Below, piece after piece: positions 8,420 through 17,015 of a stretch of DNA of 64,000 bases (the stretch's first letter is position 1; every line of letters starts with the position of its first letter). Source of the DNA: SIG299 sp964632165 (GTDB lineage Bacteria; Bacillota; Clostridia; Lachnospirales; Lachnospiraceae); contig CAZWCZ010000004.1 in assembly GCA_964632165.1 (NCBI GenBank), positions 1 through 64,000 of the forward strand. The letters are read 5' to 3'. The notes under the pieces were generated by a model that was not told the origin of the DNA, searched no databases, and saw nothing but the letters and a program-made list of their open reading frames with translations. The position numbers were made by a program, and so were the translations under genes.

Positions 8420-9652
8420 ATGGCAGCGCTGATGCTTGGAATTGATTTTAGTAAAACTGATATGCAGGTCAGTCTGTGGGACGAGGAACGTACGCGGGCG
8501 GAAATGTATCAGTTTGCGGAAAGCGGAGGAAGCGAGGTACTTCCGGTCATGGTAATTGCCGGAGAGGATGGGAGACCCTTGACGGCAAAAGCTGCATTGG
8601 ATTACAGTATGCGGACCAGAATACCGGGTATTACCTCTCTTTACGGAAATTTTTCTGAGGAACCGTTAGAGTTCGGCGGGGAAAAGAAAACGGCAGAGGA
8701 ATTGTTTTCCATGTATCTTCAGAGCGTGTTTTCGTCCATACGTAAGCGGTACGGAGGAGCTGCCATTGCCAAAATAGGGATAACGGGAGAAAGAATGACG
8801 TCGGAACATATCTGTCAGATGCAGAGAGTATTGGCTAGGTTGGGATATGAAAAAGAGAAGATTTTTTTCTCAACGCATGCAGATGCGTTTTTGTGGTATG
8901 AGTTATGTGAAAGCAACGGAGTAAAACACAGTTCCATGACGATGGATTTTGACAGCAAAGGCATGCTTTCTTATGTTCTGACACCGGCAGAAGAGAATAC
9001 CCCGTGTTATGTCACAACAACGGATTATTCGGAACTGCTGCCCGGCGGACTGTCTGGATTGCTTGACGCAACAGAACAGAAAAACTGTTTTAAAAGCGTG
9101 ACAGAGACGGCATTGGCAAGAAAACAGCCGGCAACACTTTATGTTACCGGAGCATTTATTGAAGAACCGGAGATTACGGGAGTCCTGCAGAAACTTTCTA
9201 CAGGACAGCGTCGGATTTTTGCAGGGAGAGGGCTGTATTGTCTGGGTGCCTGCTGGCAGGCCGTAAAGGAAAAACTGCCTAAAGAAACAATCGCAGACCG
9301 ACAGATTTTTTATCATGTCTATCTGGATGCTTACAAGGATGCACAGGAAGGTCCGGTCAGGCTTCTGAAGGCAGGAACGGATTTGGACGAGGCACAAACG
9401 CAGGTACAGGTCATCCTTGACGACACGATGGAGCTGAAATTCAGGATGGAAGATGTACGCGGAAAAGAGCCGGTCACAGTTACGTTTCAACCGGAAAATT
9501 TTTTAAAAAGAGAAAATCGGACAATACGCTTTCTGATCGAACTGCAATTTTTGGATTATGAAACATTGATCATAAAAGTCCGTGACATTGGGTTTGGAGA
9601 AATATATCCGGCAACATACCGGGTATGGGAACAGATGGTGCATCTTGGATAA
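8420..9652 (+). CDS. Actin/Hsp70-like protein, DUF5716-like
   Basis: A 410-residue protein starting with LGIDFSKTDMQVSLW (residues 6-20), which resembles the phosphate-1 loop of the actin/Hsp70/sugar-kinase ATPase fold. Later segments KIGITGERM and FSTHADAFLW sit where such proteins carry connecting strands and helices. From memory it corresponds to the DUF5716 family often found next to DUF5717; this was not verified. The C-terminal third, about 290-410, is beta-rich. GAGGAG precedes the ATG. There is no membrane segment. The likely role is an ATP-binding partner of the large upstream protein; this is inferred from gene order and the N-terminal motif. Confidence 0.78.
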   Translation: MAALMLGIDFSKTDMQVSLWDEERTRAEMYQFAESGGSEVLPVMVIAGEDGRPLTAKAALDYSMRTRIPGITSLYGNFSEEPLEFGGEKKTAEELFSMYLQSVFSSIRKRYGGAAIAKIGITGERMTSEHICQMQRVLARLGYEKEKIFFSTHADAFLWYELCESNGVKHSSMTMDFDSKGMLSYVLTPAEENTPCYVTTTDYSELLPGGLSGLLDATEQKNCFKSVTETALARKQPATLYVTGAFIEEPEITGVLQKLSTGQRRIFAGRGLYCLGACWQAVKEKLPKETIADRQIFYHVYLDAYKDAQEGPVRLLKAGTDLDEAQTQVQVILDDTMELKFRMEDVRGKEPVTVTFQPENFLKRENRTIRFLIELQFLDYETLIIKVRDIGFGEIYPATYRVWEQMVHLG

Positions 9653-9688
9653 ACGGAGCACAGCGGATAAAAGCAGAGAGGAACAGCC

Positions 9689-10525
9689 ATGGGAAAGGTA
9701 ATTATCGCAACAGGAAATTACTGCAGGACAGGATATTCCCTGCGGAACACAAAATTGAATATACATTCCATAGAAGAACTCTGTTATTATATTATGAAAA
9801 ATCCGGAACTTTGTGAAGATTATCTGTATGATGAAGGTCTGGCAAGATATATCAGGGAGCAGCTTGGCCTAAAGGAACGCGGAAGTCTGTTGGCAGATCT
9901 TATTGAGCGGGATGCTCCGCTAAAGGATCTGATCACGGTTTGTTTCTGCAGCTGCGATTATTTTGTGAAGGAAGAAATAGAGGAATTTATCAAAGAGCAT
10001 TCCAAGGTGGAACGGAGTGAGGAATGGGTAAAAGTAAAGAGTAAGGCAGACAGTTATCTTCTGCAGGAAAATTATCGTGATGCCATTTTGAATTATCGTC
10101 TGCTCATCAAAGAAAAGGAAATGAACGGGATCACAAGAGAAACGCTTGGAGATATCTATCATAATCTGGCGATCGCAATACTGCATACGGACGGATTTTC
10201 AGATGCGGTTGATTATTTCAGAGAAGCGTATGAAAGGAACAATCGGGAAGAGTCACTGAAGCAATATCTGCTTGCATTAAGATTTGCAGGGGAGAAGGAT
10301 ATGTACCGGTCGGCACTGGATATTTATCAGGTAGATGATTCCGTGAAAGAATGGCTTGATGCGGCCTATGTTCAGACGGAGATAGAAACAAAGGAAATTT
10401 CAGAATTTGAAGAATTGAATCAGCTGCACCAATTACTTTCTGATGGAAGGAAAGAGGAATTCTATTTTCTTGCAGGGAAAATGGCAGAGAAACGAAAAAA
10501 GCGGTATCGTGACTATAGGGAATGA
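9689..10525 (+). CDS. Helical-repeat (TPR-like) protein
   Basis: A 278-residue protein, not recognised. The N-terminus has a short strand-rich start (MGKVIIATGNYCRTGYSL). The rest is helical, with TPR-like spacing around LGDIYHNLAIAI and FSDAVDYFREAYERN (about residues 150-185). It is rich in acidic and basic residues and lacks a signal peptide. GAGAGG precedes the ATG. It is the last gene of the cluster, 36 bases after the actin-like gene and before the valS leader, so it probably works with the two upstream proteins. Confidence 0.75.
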   Translation: MGKVIIATGNYCRTGYSLRNTKLNIHSIEELCYYIMKNPELCEDYLYDEGLARYIREQLGLKERGSLLADLIERDAPLKDLITVCFCSCDYFVKEEIEEFIKEHSKVERSEEWVKVKSKADSYLLQENYRDAILNYRLLIKEKEMNGITRETLGDIYHNLAIAILHTDGFSDAVDYFREAYERNNREESLKQYLLALRFAGEKDMYRSALDIYQVDDSVKEWLDAAYVQTEIETKEISEFEELNQLHQLLSDGRKEEFYFLAGKMAEKRKKRYRDYRE

Positions 10526-10585
10526 TATCAGGAGTGAAGAAAAGCGTTCTTTGCAGCGCTTCACAGTACTGGGCTGAAAAAAATC

Positions 10586-10614
10586 TTGACAAGAACGGAA
10601 AAGTTCTTTATTAT
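10586..10614 (+). promoter_or_regulatory. Promoter of the valS leader
   Basis: TTGACA at 10586-10591 and TATTAT at 10609-10614 are separated by 17 bases. Within the spacer AAGAAC (10591-10596) and GTTCTT (10603-10608) form an inverted repeat that could be an operator. Confidence 0.65.
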
Positions 10615-10620
10615 AACAAA

Positions 10621-10880
10621 AGAGATAGTAATAAATGTAATGAGGAAGAGGAGTACACAGTGGAGCATTTCAGAGAGCGGACCGGTAGTTGCTGTGAGGT
10701 CTGTACTGTGAATCTGTGGAAGGTAGCTTCTGAACAGTATTTCTGAACGTCATACCAGTAGGAAATACCGGCACACTCCGTTATCCGTGACGTCTGTGAC
10801 TGCAGACATTGAGACAGTTTAACTGTAAATAAAGGTGGTACCACGGCTTGTCGTCCTTTGAGGATGGCAGGCTTTTTTCT
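10621..10880 (+). promoter_or_regulatory. T-box leader of valS (tRNA-Val sensing)
   Basis: The T-box core GGTGGTACCACG is at 10834-10845. It is followed by an intrinsic terminator: 10846-10857 pairs with 10861-10872 using several G-U pairs, then T at 10873-10878. A GAACGTCA context puts a likely Val specifier, GTC, at 10749-10751. A Stem I AGAGAG segment lies near 10672. The leader occupies the stretch between the TPR-like gene and valS. Confidence 0.92.
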
Positions 10881-10965
10881 TTCCCGGAGTTTATTGCATT
10901 CTGCATTGGAAAAATGCCGGAGGCAAAATACTCTGAGGATGTGTATTAAAAATCAGGAGGCTTCT

Positions 10966-13653
10966 ATGAAAAAGGAATTAGCGAAAAACTACAATCCGAA
11001 AGATATCGAAGACAGATTGTACGGCAAGTGGCTGGAAAAGAAATATTTTCATGCAGAACCGGATGAAACAAAGAAACCGTTTACTATTGTGATTCCGCCG
11101 CCAAACATTACCGGACAGCTTCATATGGGACATGCACTGGATAATACCATGCAGGACATTTTGATCCGGTTTAAGAGAATGCAGGGATATAATGCGCTCT
11201 GGCAGCCGGGAACGGACCATGCAAGCATTGCAACGGAAGTTAAGATCATTGAAAAGCTGAAAGAACAGGGCATCGAAAAGGAAGACCTTGGGAGAGAAGG
11301 CTTTTTGGAGCGTGCATGGGAGTGGAAGCGTGAATATGGAGGAAGGATTATTGAGCAGTTAAAGAAGCTTGGTTCTTCCTGTGACTGGGACAGAGAACGC
11401 TTTACAATGGATGAAGGCTGTAATGCTGCAGTAGAAGAAGTATTCTGCAAAATGCATCAAAAAGGACTGATCTATAAAGGATCCAGGATCATTAACTGGT
11501 GCCCGGTATGTCATACATCCATTTCTGATGCAGAAGTTGTATATGAAGAACAGGCAGGACATTTCTGGCACATCAAGTATCCGGTTGTCGGAACAGATGA
11601 ATATCTGATGTTTGCAACCACGAGACCGGAAACGATGCTTGGAGATACGGCGATTGCAGTCCATCCGGAAGATGAGAGGTATGCACATCTGGTAGGAAAA
11701 AAGGTAAAGGTGCCTTTTGTAGACAGAGAGATCCCGATCATTGCCGATACGTATGTAGAAAAGGATTTTGGTACCGGTGTAGTTAAGATCACTCCGGCAC
11801 ATGACCCGAACGACTATGAAGTAGGAAAACGTCATAACCTTCCGGAGATCAATGTGATGAATGATGATGCTACGATCAATGCCAACGGCGGAAAGTTTGC
11901 AGGCATGGGACGTTATGAAGCAAGAGCACAGATCGTAAAAGAACTGGATGAGATGGGACTTCTTGTTAAGATTGAAGACTATACCCATAACGTAGGAACT
12001 CATGACCGCTGTAAGGCAACAGTAGAACCGATGATCAAACCACAGTGGTTTGTAAAGATGGATGAATTGATCAAGCCTGCCGTAGAAGCGGTAAAAAATG
12101 AGGAGATCAGACTGATTCCGGAACGTATGGAAAAGACATATTTTAACTGGACGGATAATATTCGCGACTGGTGTATTTCCAGACAGCTCTGGTGGGGGCA
12201 CAGGATCCCGGCATATTATTGTCAGGATTGCGGTGAAGTTGTGGTTGCAAAGACAAAAGATGCTCCAAAGGTTTGTCCGAAGTGCGGATGTACACACATG
12301 GAACAGGATCCGGATACATTGGATACCTGGTTTTCCTCTGCATTATGGCCATTTTCAACACTGGGTTGGCCGGAAAAGACAAAAGACCTGGAATATTTCT
12401 ATCCTACGGACGTACTGGTTACCGGATATGACATCATTTTCTTCTGGGTCATCCGTATGATCTTCTCCGGTTATGAACATATGCAGGAAAAGCCGTTTAA
12501 GACGGTATTGTTCCACGGGTTGGTAAGAGACTCCCAGGGACGTAAGATGAGCAAGTCGTTAGGAAACGGAATCGATCCGTTGGAAGTAATTGATAAATAT
12601 GGTGCCGATGCACTGAGATTTACGCTGATCACAGGAAACGCACCGGGAAATGACATGCGTTTTTACTGGGAAAGAGTAGAGGCAAGCAGAAATTTTGCAA
12701 ATAAGGTATGGAATGCTTCCAGATTTATCATGATGAACATGGATCAGATGGAAGAAGCCGGTCTGGATTACCAGGCAGCAGAAGTTGCAAAAGAAACATT
12801 GGAAGATGCTGACTGCTGGATCCTGACGAGATTCCATAATGTTGTCAAAGAAGTAACGGACAATATGGAAAGTTTTGAACTTGGAGTGGCAGCACAGAAG
12901 ATCTATGACTTTATTTATGACGATCTGTGTGACTGGTACATTGAGATGGTAAAACCTCGCCTGTATGGGGACAACACTTCTTCAAAAGAAACAGCAATGT
13001 GGACACTCCGTTACGTACTGACCGGAGCACTGAAGCTCCTGCATCCATATATGCCGTTTGTTACGGAAGAAATTTTCTGTACTTTAAAAGAGGCAGAAGG
13101 AACTTTGGAAGAAAATGAATCCATTATGATCTCTGAATGGCCTGTATTCCGTGAGGAATTGACGTTTGCAGAAAAGGCAGATGCTGTTGAGATGATAAAA
13201 GAAGCCGTAAAAGGAATCCGTAATGTTCGTACTCAGATGAATGTTCCGCCAAGCAGAAAAGCAATGGTATATGTGGTATCGTCAGAAGAGTCGGTACGTA
13301 ATACCTTTGAAGGCAGCAGGAACTTCTTTGCAACGTTGGGCGGTGCAAGTGAAGTGAAGATCCAGGAAGACAGGACGGGAATTGCGGAAGATGCGGTATC
13401 GGCAGTACTTCCGCAGGCAGTAATCTATATTCCGTTTGCTGATCTTGTGGATATTGAAAAGGAACTGGAGCGATTAAATAAGGAGAAAAATCGTCTTGCG
13501 GGTGAAATTAAGCGTGGCGAAGGCATGCTGTCCAATGCGAATTTTGTGGCAAAGGCTCCGGAAGCAAAGATTGCAGAAGAACGTGCAAAACTGGAAAATT
13601 ATAAGAGCATGATGGCACAGGTAGAAGAACGTCTGGCAGCACTGGCCAAATAA
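10966..13653 (+). CDS. valS: Valine--tRNA ligase
   Basis: Class Ia synthetase charging tRNA-Val, with a CP1 editing domain that clears mischarged threonine. The HIGH variant HMGH is near residues 53-56 (PPPNITGQLHMGH) and KMSKS is near 527-531. A C-terminal coiled coil (about 820-895, LEKELERLNKEKNRL) is typical of ValRS. The 895-residue length is normal. The ATG with AGGAGG 5 bases upstream is chosen; the longer reading starts inside the T-box terminator. Expression is set by the T-box leader. Confidence 0.97.
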   Translation: MKKELAKNYNPKDIEDRLYGKWLEKKYFHAEPDETKKPFTIVIPPPNITGQLHMGHALDNTMQDILIRFKRMQGYNALWQPGTDHASIATEVKIIEKLKEQGIEKEDLGREGFLERAWEWKREYGGRIIEQLKKLGSSCDWDRERFTMDEGCNAAVEEVFCKMHQKGLIYKGSRIINWCPVCHTSISDAEVVYEEQAGHFWHIKYPVVGTDEYLMFATTRPETMLGDTAIAVHPEDERYAHLVGKKVKVPFVDREIPIIADTYVEKDFGTGVVKITPAHDPNDYEVGKRHNLPEINVMNDDATINANGGKFAGMGRYEARAQIVKELDEMGLLVKIEDYTHNVGTHDRCKATVEPMIKPQWFVKMDELIKPAVEAVKNEEIRLIPERMEKTYFNWTDNIRDWCISRQLWWGHRIPAYYCQDCGEVVVAKTKDAPKVCPKCGCTHMEQDPDTLDTWFSSALWPFSTLGWPEKTKDLEYFYPTDVLVTGYDIIFFWVIRMIFSGYEHMQEKPFKTVLFHGLVRDSQGRKMSKSLGNGIDPLEVIDKYGADALRFTLITGNAPGNDMRFYWERVEASRNFANKVWNASRFIMMNMDQMEEAGLDYQAAEVAKETLEDADCWILTRFHNVVKEVTDNMESFELGVAAQKIYDFIYDDLCDWYIEMVKPRLYGDNTSSKETAMWTLRYVLTGALKLLHPYMPFVTEEIFCTLKEAEGTLEENESIMISEWPVFREELTFAEKADAVEMIKEAVKGIRNVRTQMNVPPSRKAMVYVVSSEESVRNTFEGSRNFFATLGGASEVKIQEDRTGIAEDAVSAVLPQAVIYIPFADLVDIEKELERLNKEKNRLAGEIKRGEGMLSNANFVAKAPEAKIAEERAKLENYKSMMAQVEERLAALAK

Positions 13654-13675
13654 GAAGGCCGCGACGTCTTTTTTT
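13626..13675 (+). terminator. Probable intrinsic terminator of valS
   Basis: An imperfect stem (13626-13637 with 13658-13669, with one bulge and a small internal loop) spans the valS stop codon and is followed by seven T at 13669-13675. Confidence 0.5.
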
Positions 13676-13727
13676 AGAGATTTTGTCCCAAAATGCGATG
13701 AAACTTTAAATTTATCTGTGGGTTCGC

Positions 13728-13756
13728 TTGATTTTTGGCGGATCCGCAGGTATGAT
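13728..13756 (+). promoter_or_regulatory. Promoter of the 13787-15373 gene pair
   Basis: TTGATT at 13728-13733 and TATGAT at 13751-13756 are separated by 17 bases. The palindrome GCGGATCCGC (13738-13747) lies in the spacer and could be a binding site. Confidence 0.6.
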
Positions 13757-13786
13757 TTTGTAGGAAAGGAAGAAAGGAGCAGCACA

Positions 13787-13921
13787 ATGATTAACTACGA
13801 AGAAGAGCTTGCCCGTTTTCAGCCGAGCTTAGAAATTGATGAAGCAGAAGAAGCAATTTTTCATAATGATTTGACGGATATTGCAGATATCATTGAAACG
13901 ATTCTCAAATCCGGGAAGTAA
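13787..13921 (+). CDS. Small acidic protein, 44 residues
   Basis: A 44-residue soluble protein beginning MINYEEELARFQPSLEIDEAE and rich in Glu, Asp and Ile, with no membrane helix. It is probably an alpha-helical hairpin. AAGGAG is 7 bases before the ATG, and its own promoter lies upstream. The TPR membrane protein follows after 18 bases, so the two are probably co-expressed. I believe close homologues occur in Lachnospiraceae but I cannot name the family. Function unknown. Confidence 0.75.
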   Translation: MINYEEELARFQPSLEIDEAEEAIFHNDLTDIADIIETILKSGK

Positions 13922-13939
13922 AAGGAATGGTGGAACAGT

Positions 13940-15373
13940 ATGAAATGTCCGAGATGTGGCCACGAAATTGTGAAACGGCGGAAACGCTGTGAGATCTGTG
14001 GGCAGGATATCAGCATTTATGAGCGTTTACAGCGGATTTCCAATTCTTTTTACAACAAAGGATTAGAACGGGCGAAGGTCAGGGATCTGACCGGCGCGAT
14101 TGAAATGCTGAAAAAGAGCCTGGAACTGAATAAAGAAAATACCGAGGCAAGAAATCTTTTAGGACTGGTTTATTTTGAAATGGGTGAAGTCGTAGCAGCT
14201 TTAGGTGAATGGGTCATCAGTAAACACTTTGATCCGGAAGGCACAACTGCGGACAGTCTGATCGAGAAAGTGCAGGCGGATACGGTGGCGTTTGATTCCA
14301 TGAACCAGACGATCCGTAAATATAATATTGCACTTGCCAATGCGAAGCACCATGATGATGATCTGGCGATCCTGCAGCTGAAAAGAGTTATCAGCATGCA
14401 CCCTAAATATGTCCGTGCCCTGTTGCTTCTTGCTTTGATCTACTTAAAAAATTGTGAATACGAAAAATCCAGAAGATGCCTGATGCGTGTGCTGAAGATC
14501 GATGTCGGAAATGTTACCGCATTGCGCTATCTGGAAGAGATAAAACTACATACGCAGACAGGGACATCCGATGCCGATACAGCCAGGGATCCGGAAGAGA
14601 GTTCTTACGCGCCTCAGCTTGCACCGGCACATTCTTATCAGGAGGACAAGCCGAACTTTATTGCTTTTCTTACCTTTTTTATCGGTGTTGTGATAGGCGT
14701 GGCGGTCATTTACTTTTTGGCAGTTCCGAATATCAGAAAAAGCATTCTGGAAGAATACAATCAGAAGGAAAAAGATTACAGTGCCGTGCTGAGCACAAAA
14801 GACAGTACGATCTCTTCTCTGGAGAGCAATATCCGCATTCTGGAAGACCGGATCAGTGAATTGGAAAAGACACTGCGCAGGGAAGACGGATACGTGCTGA
14901 CCGATTATGCCCCACTGGTGGATCTTTTAAATGAGTACCGGAATTATCTTGCGGCAGAACAGGTAACACAGGAAGAAACCGAGGCACTGGCGGATGCGGT
15001 TATGGCATTGGATATCAGTGAAATGGCAAAAGAAAATGAAAATGCTGCGGTATTGTATGACGTCATGAAAGACGATATGACAAAAAGGGCCGCAGAACAG
15101 CCGCTAAAGGAAGGATTGTTGCTTTATGCACAGGATAAACGGGACGAAGCTCTTGCCCTGTTGCAAAAAGCAGAGAGATATACGCCTGAGGAACCGGAAA
15201 TCCTGTATCACATCGGAAGAATTTGTCATGCCATGGGAGAAACGGAAAAGGCAAAACAATATTATGAAATACTGATCGAAAATCATCCGGATTCGATACG
15301 CTGCCAGGAGGCAGAAACCTATCTATCCTATATTAAGGAAAAGGAAACGGAAGATCAGGAAACAAGCCCGTAA
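13940..15373 (+). CDS. Zinc-ribbon, TPR and coiled-coil membrane protein
   Basis: A 477-residue protein. It begins with a rubredoxin-like zinc ribbon (CPRCGHE then CEICGQD, Cys pairs at about 3/6 and 17/20). Cytoplasmic TPR repeats follow (about 28-210), then one membrane helix near 238-264, a coiled coil (about 270-310) and a second TPR region near the C-terminus (ALALLQKAERYTPEEPEILY). The repeats on both sides of the membrane suggest a scaffold linking cytoplasmic and surface partners. It ends just before a terminator and the spoIIA genes. The function is not known. Confidence 0.85.
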   Translation: MKCPRCGHEIVKRRKRCEICGQDISIYERLQRISNSFYNKGLERAKVRDLTGAIEMLKKSLELNKENTEARNLLGLVYFEMGEVVAALGEWVISKHFDPEGTTADSLIEKVQADTVAFDSMNQTIRKYNIALANAKHHDDDLAILQLKRVISMHPKYVRALLLLALIYLKNCEYEKSRRCLMRVLKIDVGNVTALRYLEEIKLHTQTGTSDADTARDPEESSYAPQLAPAHSYQEDKPNFIAFLTFFIGVVIGVAVIYFLAVPNIRKSILEEYNQKEKDYSAVLSTKDSTISSLESNIRILEDRISELEKTLRREDGYVLTDYAPLVDLLNEYRNYLAAEQVTQEETEALADAVMALDISEMAKENENAAVLYDVMKDDMTKRAAEQPLKEGLLLYAQDKRDEALALLQKAERYTPEEPEILYHIGRICHAMGETEKAKQYYEILIENHPDSIRCQEAETYLSYIKEKETEDQETSP

Positions 15374-15407
15374 GGAACGAAAGGCAGAGTACATAGGAGA
15401 AAAGACG

Positions 15408-15445
15408 AGAGTCTGAGGAATGCATATTCTTTGGACTCTTTTTCT
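15408..15445 (+). terminator. Intrinsic terminator before spoIIAA
   Basis: A 14-bp stem with G-U pairs (15408-15421 with 15426-15439) and a GCAT loop is followed by TTTTCTTT. It should end transcripts of the upstream TPR gene. A possible sigma-H-like element (ATAGGAG near 15393, GAGGAAT near 15415) overlaps it but is weak. Confidence 0.7.
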
Positions 15446-15490
15446 TTGCTTATCTGGCAGAAACGGAAATCTCATCAAGGAGGAAAACGT

Positions 15491-15835
15491 GTGGATATAA
15501 TGCAGGACAACAAAATAAAATTCAGACTGGAAGGAAGGACATTGTGGATCTGTCCGGGAGAAGATCTGGACCATCACAATGCGGAATACATCAGAAAAAC
15601 GTCAGATAAACTTTTGGAAAAGCATCCCATCAACAAGGTGGTCTTTGATTTCGCAGAAGTAGAGTTTATGGACAGTTCCGGTATCGGTGTCGTGATGGGA
15701 AGATATAAACAGATGCTGTATGCAGGAGGTGCGGTATATGTCTGTGGTATCGGTGCCGGGGTAGACCGGATTTTTCAGATGACCGGATTATATAAATTGG
15801 TAAGGAGGATGGAAGATGAGAATCATGCAGAATAA
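15491..15835 (+). CDS. spoIIAA: Anti-sigma-F factor antagonist SpoIIAA
   Basis: STAS-domain protein which, when unphosphorylated, binds SpoIIAB and frees sigma-F in the forespore. The FMDSSGIGVVMGRY motif contains the phosphorylated serine (Ser62/63). At 114 residues it matches the family. The start is GTG at 15491 with AAGGAGG 7 bases upstream; the ATG at 15500 is 16 bases from that site and less likely. It overlaps spoIIAB by 20 bases, so translation is probably coupled. First gene of the sigF unit. Confidence 0.94.
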   Translation: MDIMQDNKIKFRLEGRTLWICPGEDLDHHNAEYIRKTSDKLLEKHPINKVVFDFAEVEFMDSSGIGVVMGRYKQMLYAGGAVYVCGIGAGVDRIFQMTGLYKLVRRMEDENHAE

Positions 15836-16283
15836 CAATCGGTGTGAAGTGAGATTTCCGGCATTATCAGAAAATGAGGCATTTGCAAGGATGGTGGTGT
15901 CTGCGTTTGTTCTTCCGCTGAACCCGACAGTGGAAGAACTGGCTGACATTAAGACGGCAATTTCGGAAGCCGTAACGAATGCTATTTTACACGGATACGA
16001 TCAGGACGGAAAAGGAATGGTATCCATGTGTTGTGAGAGAAATGGGAACCGTCTGGTATTTGTCATAGAAGATGAAGGTGTCGGTATTGAAAACGTACAA
16101 AAAGCGATGGAACCGCTGTATACTTCAAAACCGGAACTGGAGCGTTCCGGTATGGGATTTTCTTTTATGGAGGCATTCATGGATTCACTTTCGGTACAGT
16201 CATCTCCGGGGAATGGCTGTCGTGTTACCATGGAAAAGTACATTTGTCCGGCACAGGATGCAGATTCTTTACAGGAAGTCTGA
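15816..16283 (+). CDS. spoIIAB: Anti-sigma-F factor SpoIIAB
   Basis: Serine kinase of the GHKL fold. It holds sigma-F inactive and phosphorylates SpoIIAA. The Bergerat ATP-binding motifs are visible: N-box SEAVTNAILHGY (about 50-61), G1 EDEGVGIEN and G2 GMGFSFME. At 155 residues it has the normal length. The ATG at 15816 has AAGGAGG 7 bases upstream inside spoIIAA. The sigF gene starts 12 bases after the stop. Confidence 0.95.
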   Translation: MRIMQNNNRCEVRFPALSENEAFARMVVSAFVLPLNPTVEELADIKTAISEAVTNAILHGYDQDGKGMVSMCCERNGNRLVFVIEDEGVGIENVQKAMEPLYTSKPELERSGMGFSFMEAFMDSLSVQSSPGNGCRVTMEKYICPAQDADSLQEV

Positions 16284-16295
16284 TGGGAGGTGCCA

Positions 16296-17015
16296 ATGGA
16301 TACCCAGTTGCTCATACAAAAGGCACAGAATGGGGATAAAGAGGCGAGGGAACAACTGATAAATGAAAATGTGGGACTGGTCTGGAGCATTGTGAGACGT
16401 TACATGGGACGGGGACAGGAAGCAGAAGATTTATTTCAGATCGGGGTCATCGGCCTGATGAAGGCAGTAGATAAGTTTGATCTGTCGTATGAAGTCATGC
16501 TGTCCACTTATGCTGTTCCGATGATAAGCGGAGAGATCAAAAGGTATTTAAGGGATAATAACAGTCTGATCAAAATGAGCCGTTCCATTAAGGAAAACGG
16601 ATGGAAGATCAAACAGGCAAAGGAGCGTCTTTTATGGGAACTTGGGAGAGATGCAACGATAGAGGAACTGGCGGCTGCGACAGAACTTTCCATGGAAGAT
16701 GTGGTTACGGCATTGGAAGCAGGAAGCGAAATAGAGTCTATTTATAAGACAGTATACCAAGGAGACGGAAATGAAATTTTTCTTGTAGATCGCATTTGTG
16801 AGGAAAAGAATGAGACGGAACAGCTGATCAACCGGGTCACAGTAGAAAAACTGTTGGATAGTCTGAACGAAGAGGAACGCATCTTGATCGTATCACGCTA
16901 TTTTGAGGACAAAACTCAGGCAGAAACGGCGCGAAAGCTTGGGATCAGTCAGGTCCAGGTCAGTCGTTTGGAAAAGAAGATCTTATTAAAAATGAGAAAA
17001 AATGTACAGAATTAG
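16296..17015 (+). CDS. sigF: RNA polymerase sigma-F factor
   Basis: Forespore-specific sigma factor (SpoIIAC) of the sigma-70 family. Region 2 (DLFQIGVIGLMKAVDKFD), region 3 and a C-terminal region 4 helix-turn-helix (TARKLGISQVQVSRLEKKIL) are seen. At 239 residues it fits SigF. ATG 16296 is preferred to GTG 16290 because GGGAGG ends 5 bases before it. The operon order spoIIAA-spoIIAB-sigF identifies it as SigF rather than SigG. Confidence 0.94.
   Translation: MDTQLLIQKAQNGDKEAREQLINENVGLVWSIVRRYMGRGQEAEDLFQIGVIGLMKAVDKFDLSYEVMLSTYAVPMISGEIKRYLRDNNSLIKMSRSIKENGWKIKQAKERLLWELGRDATIEELAAATELSMEDVVTALEAGSEIESIYKTVYQGDGNEIFLVDRICEEKNETEQLINRVTVEKLLDSLNEEERILIVSRYFEDKTQAETARKLGISQVQVSRLEKKILLKMRKNVQN

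Noticed and set aside
10526..10570. Hairpin after the TPR-like gene as a terminator
   Set aside because: The stem needs a four-base bulge and is not followed by a T run.
11359..12297. Long reverse-strand frame inside valS
   Set aside because: It is a mirror of valS codons, has unusual Cys/Phe/His composition and no ribosome site. Similar mirror frames occur inside most large genes here.
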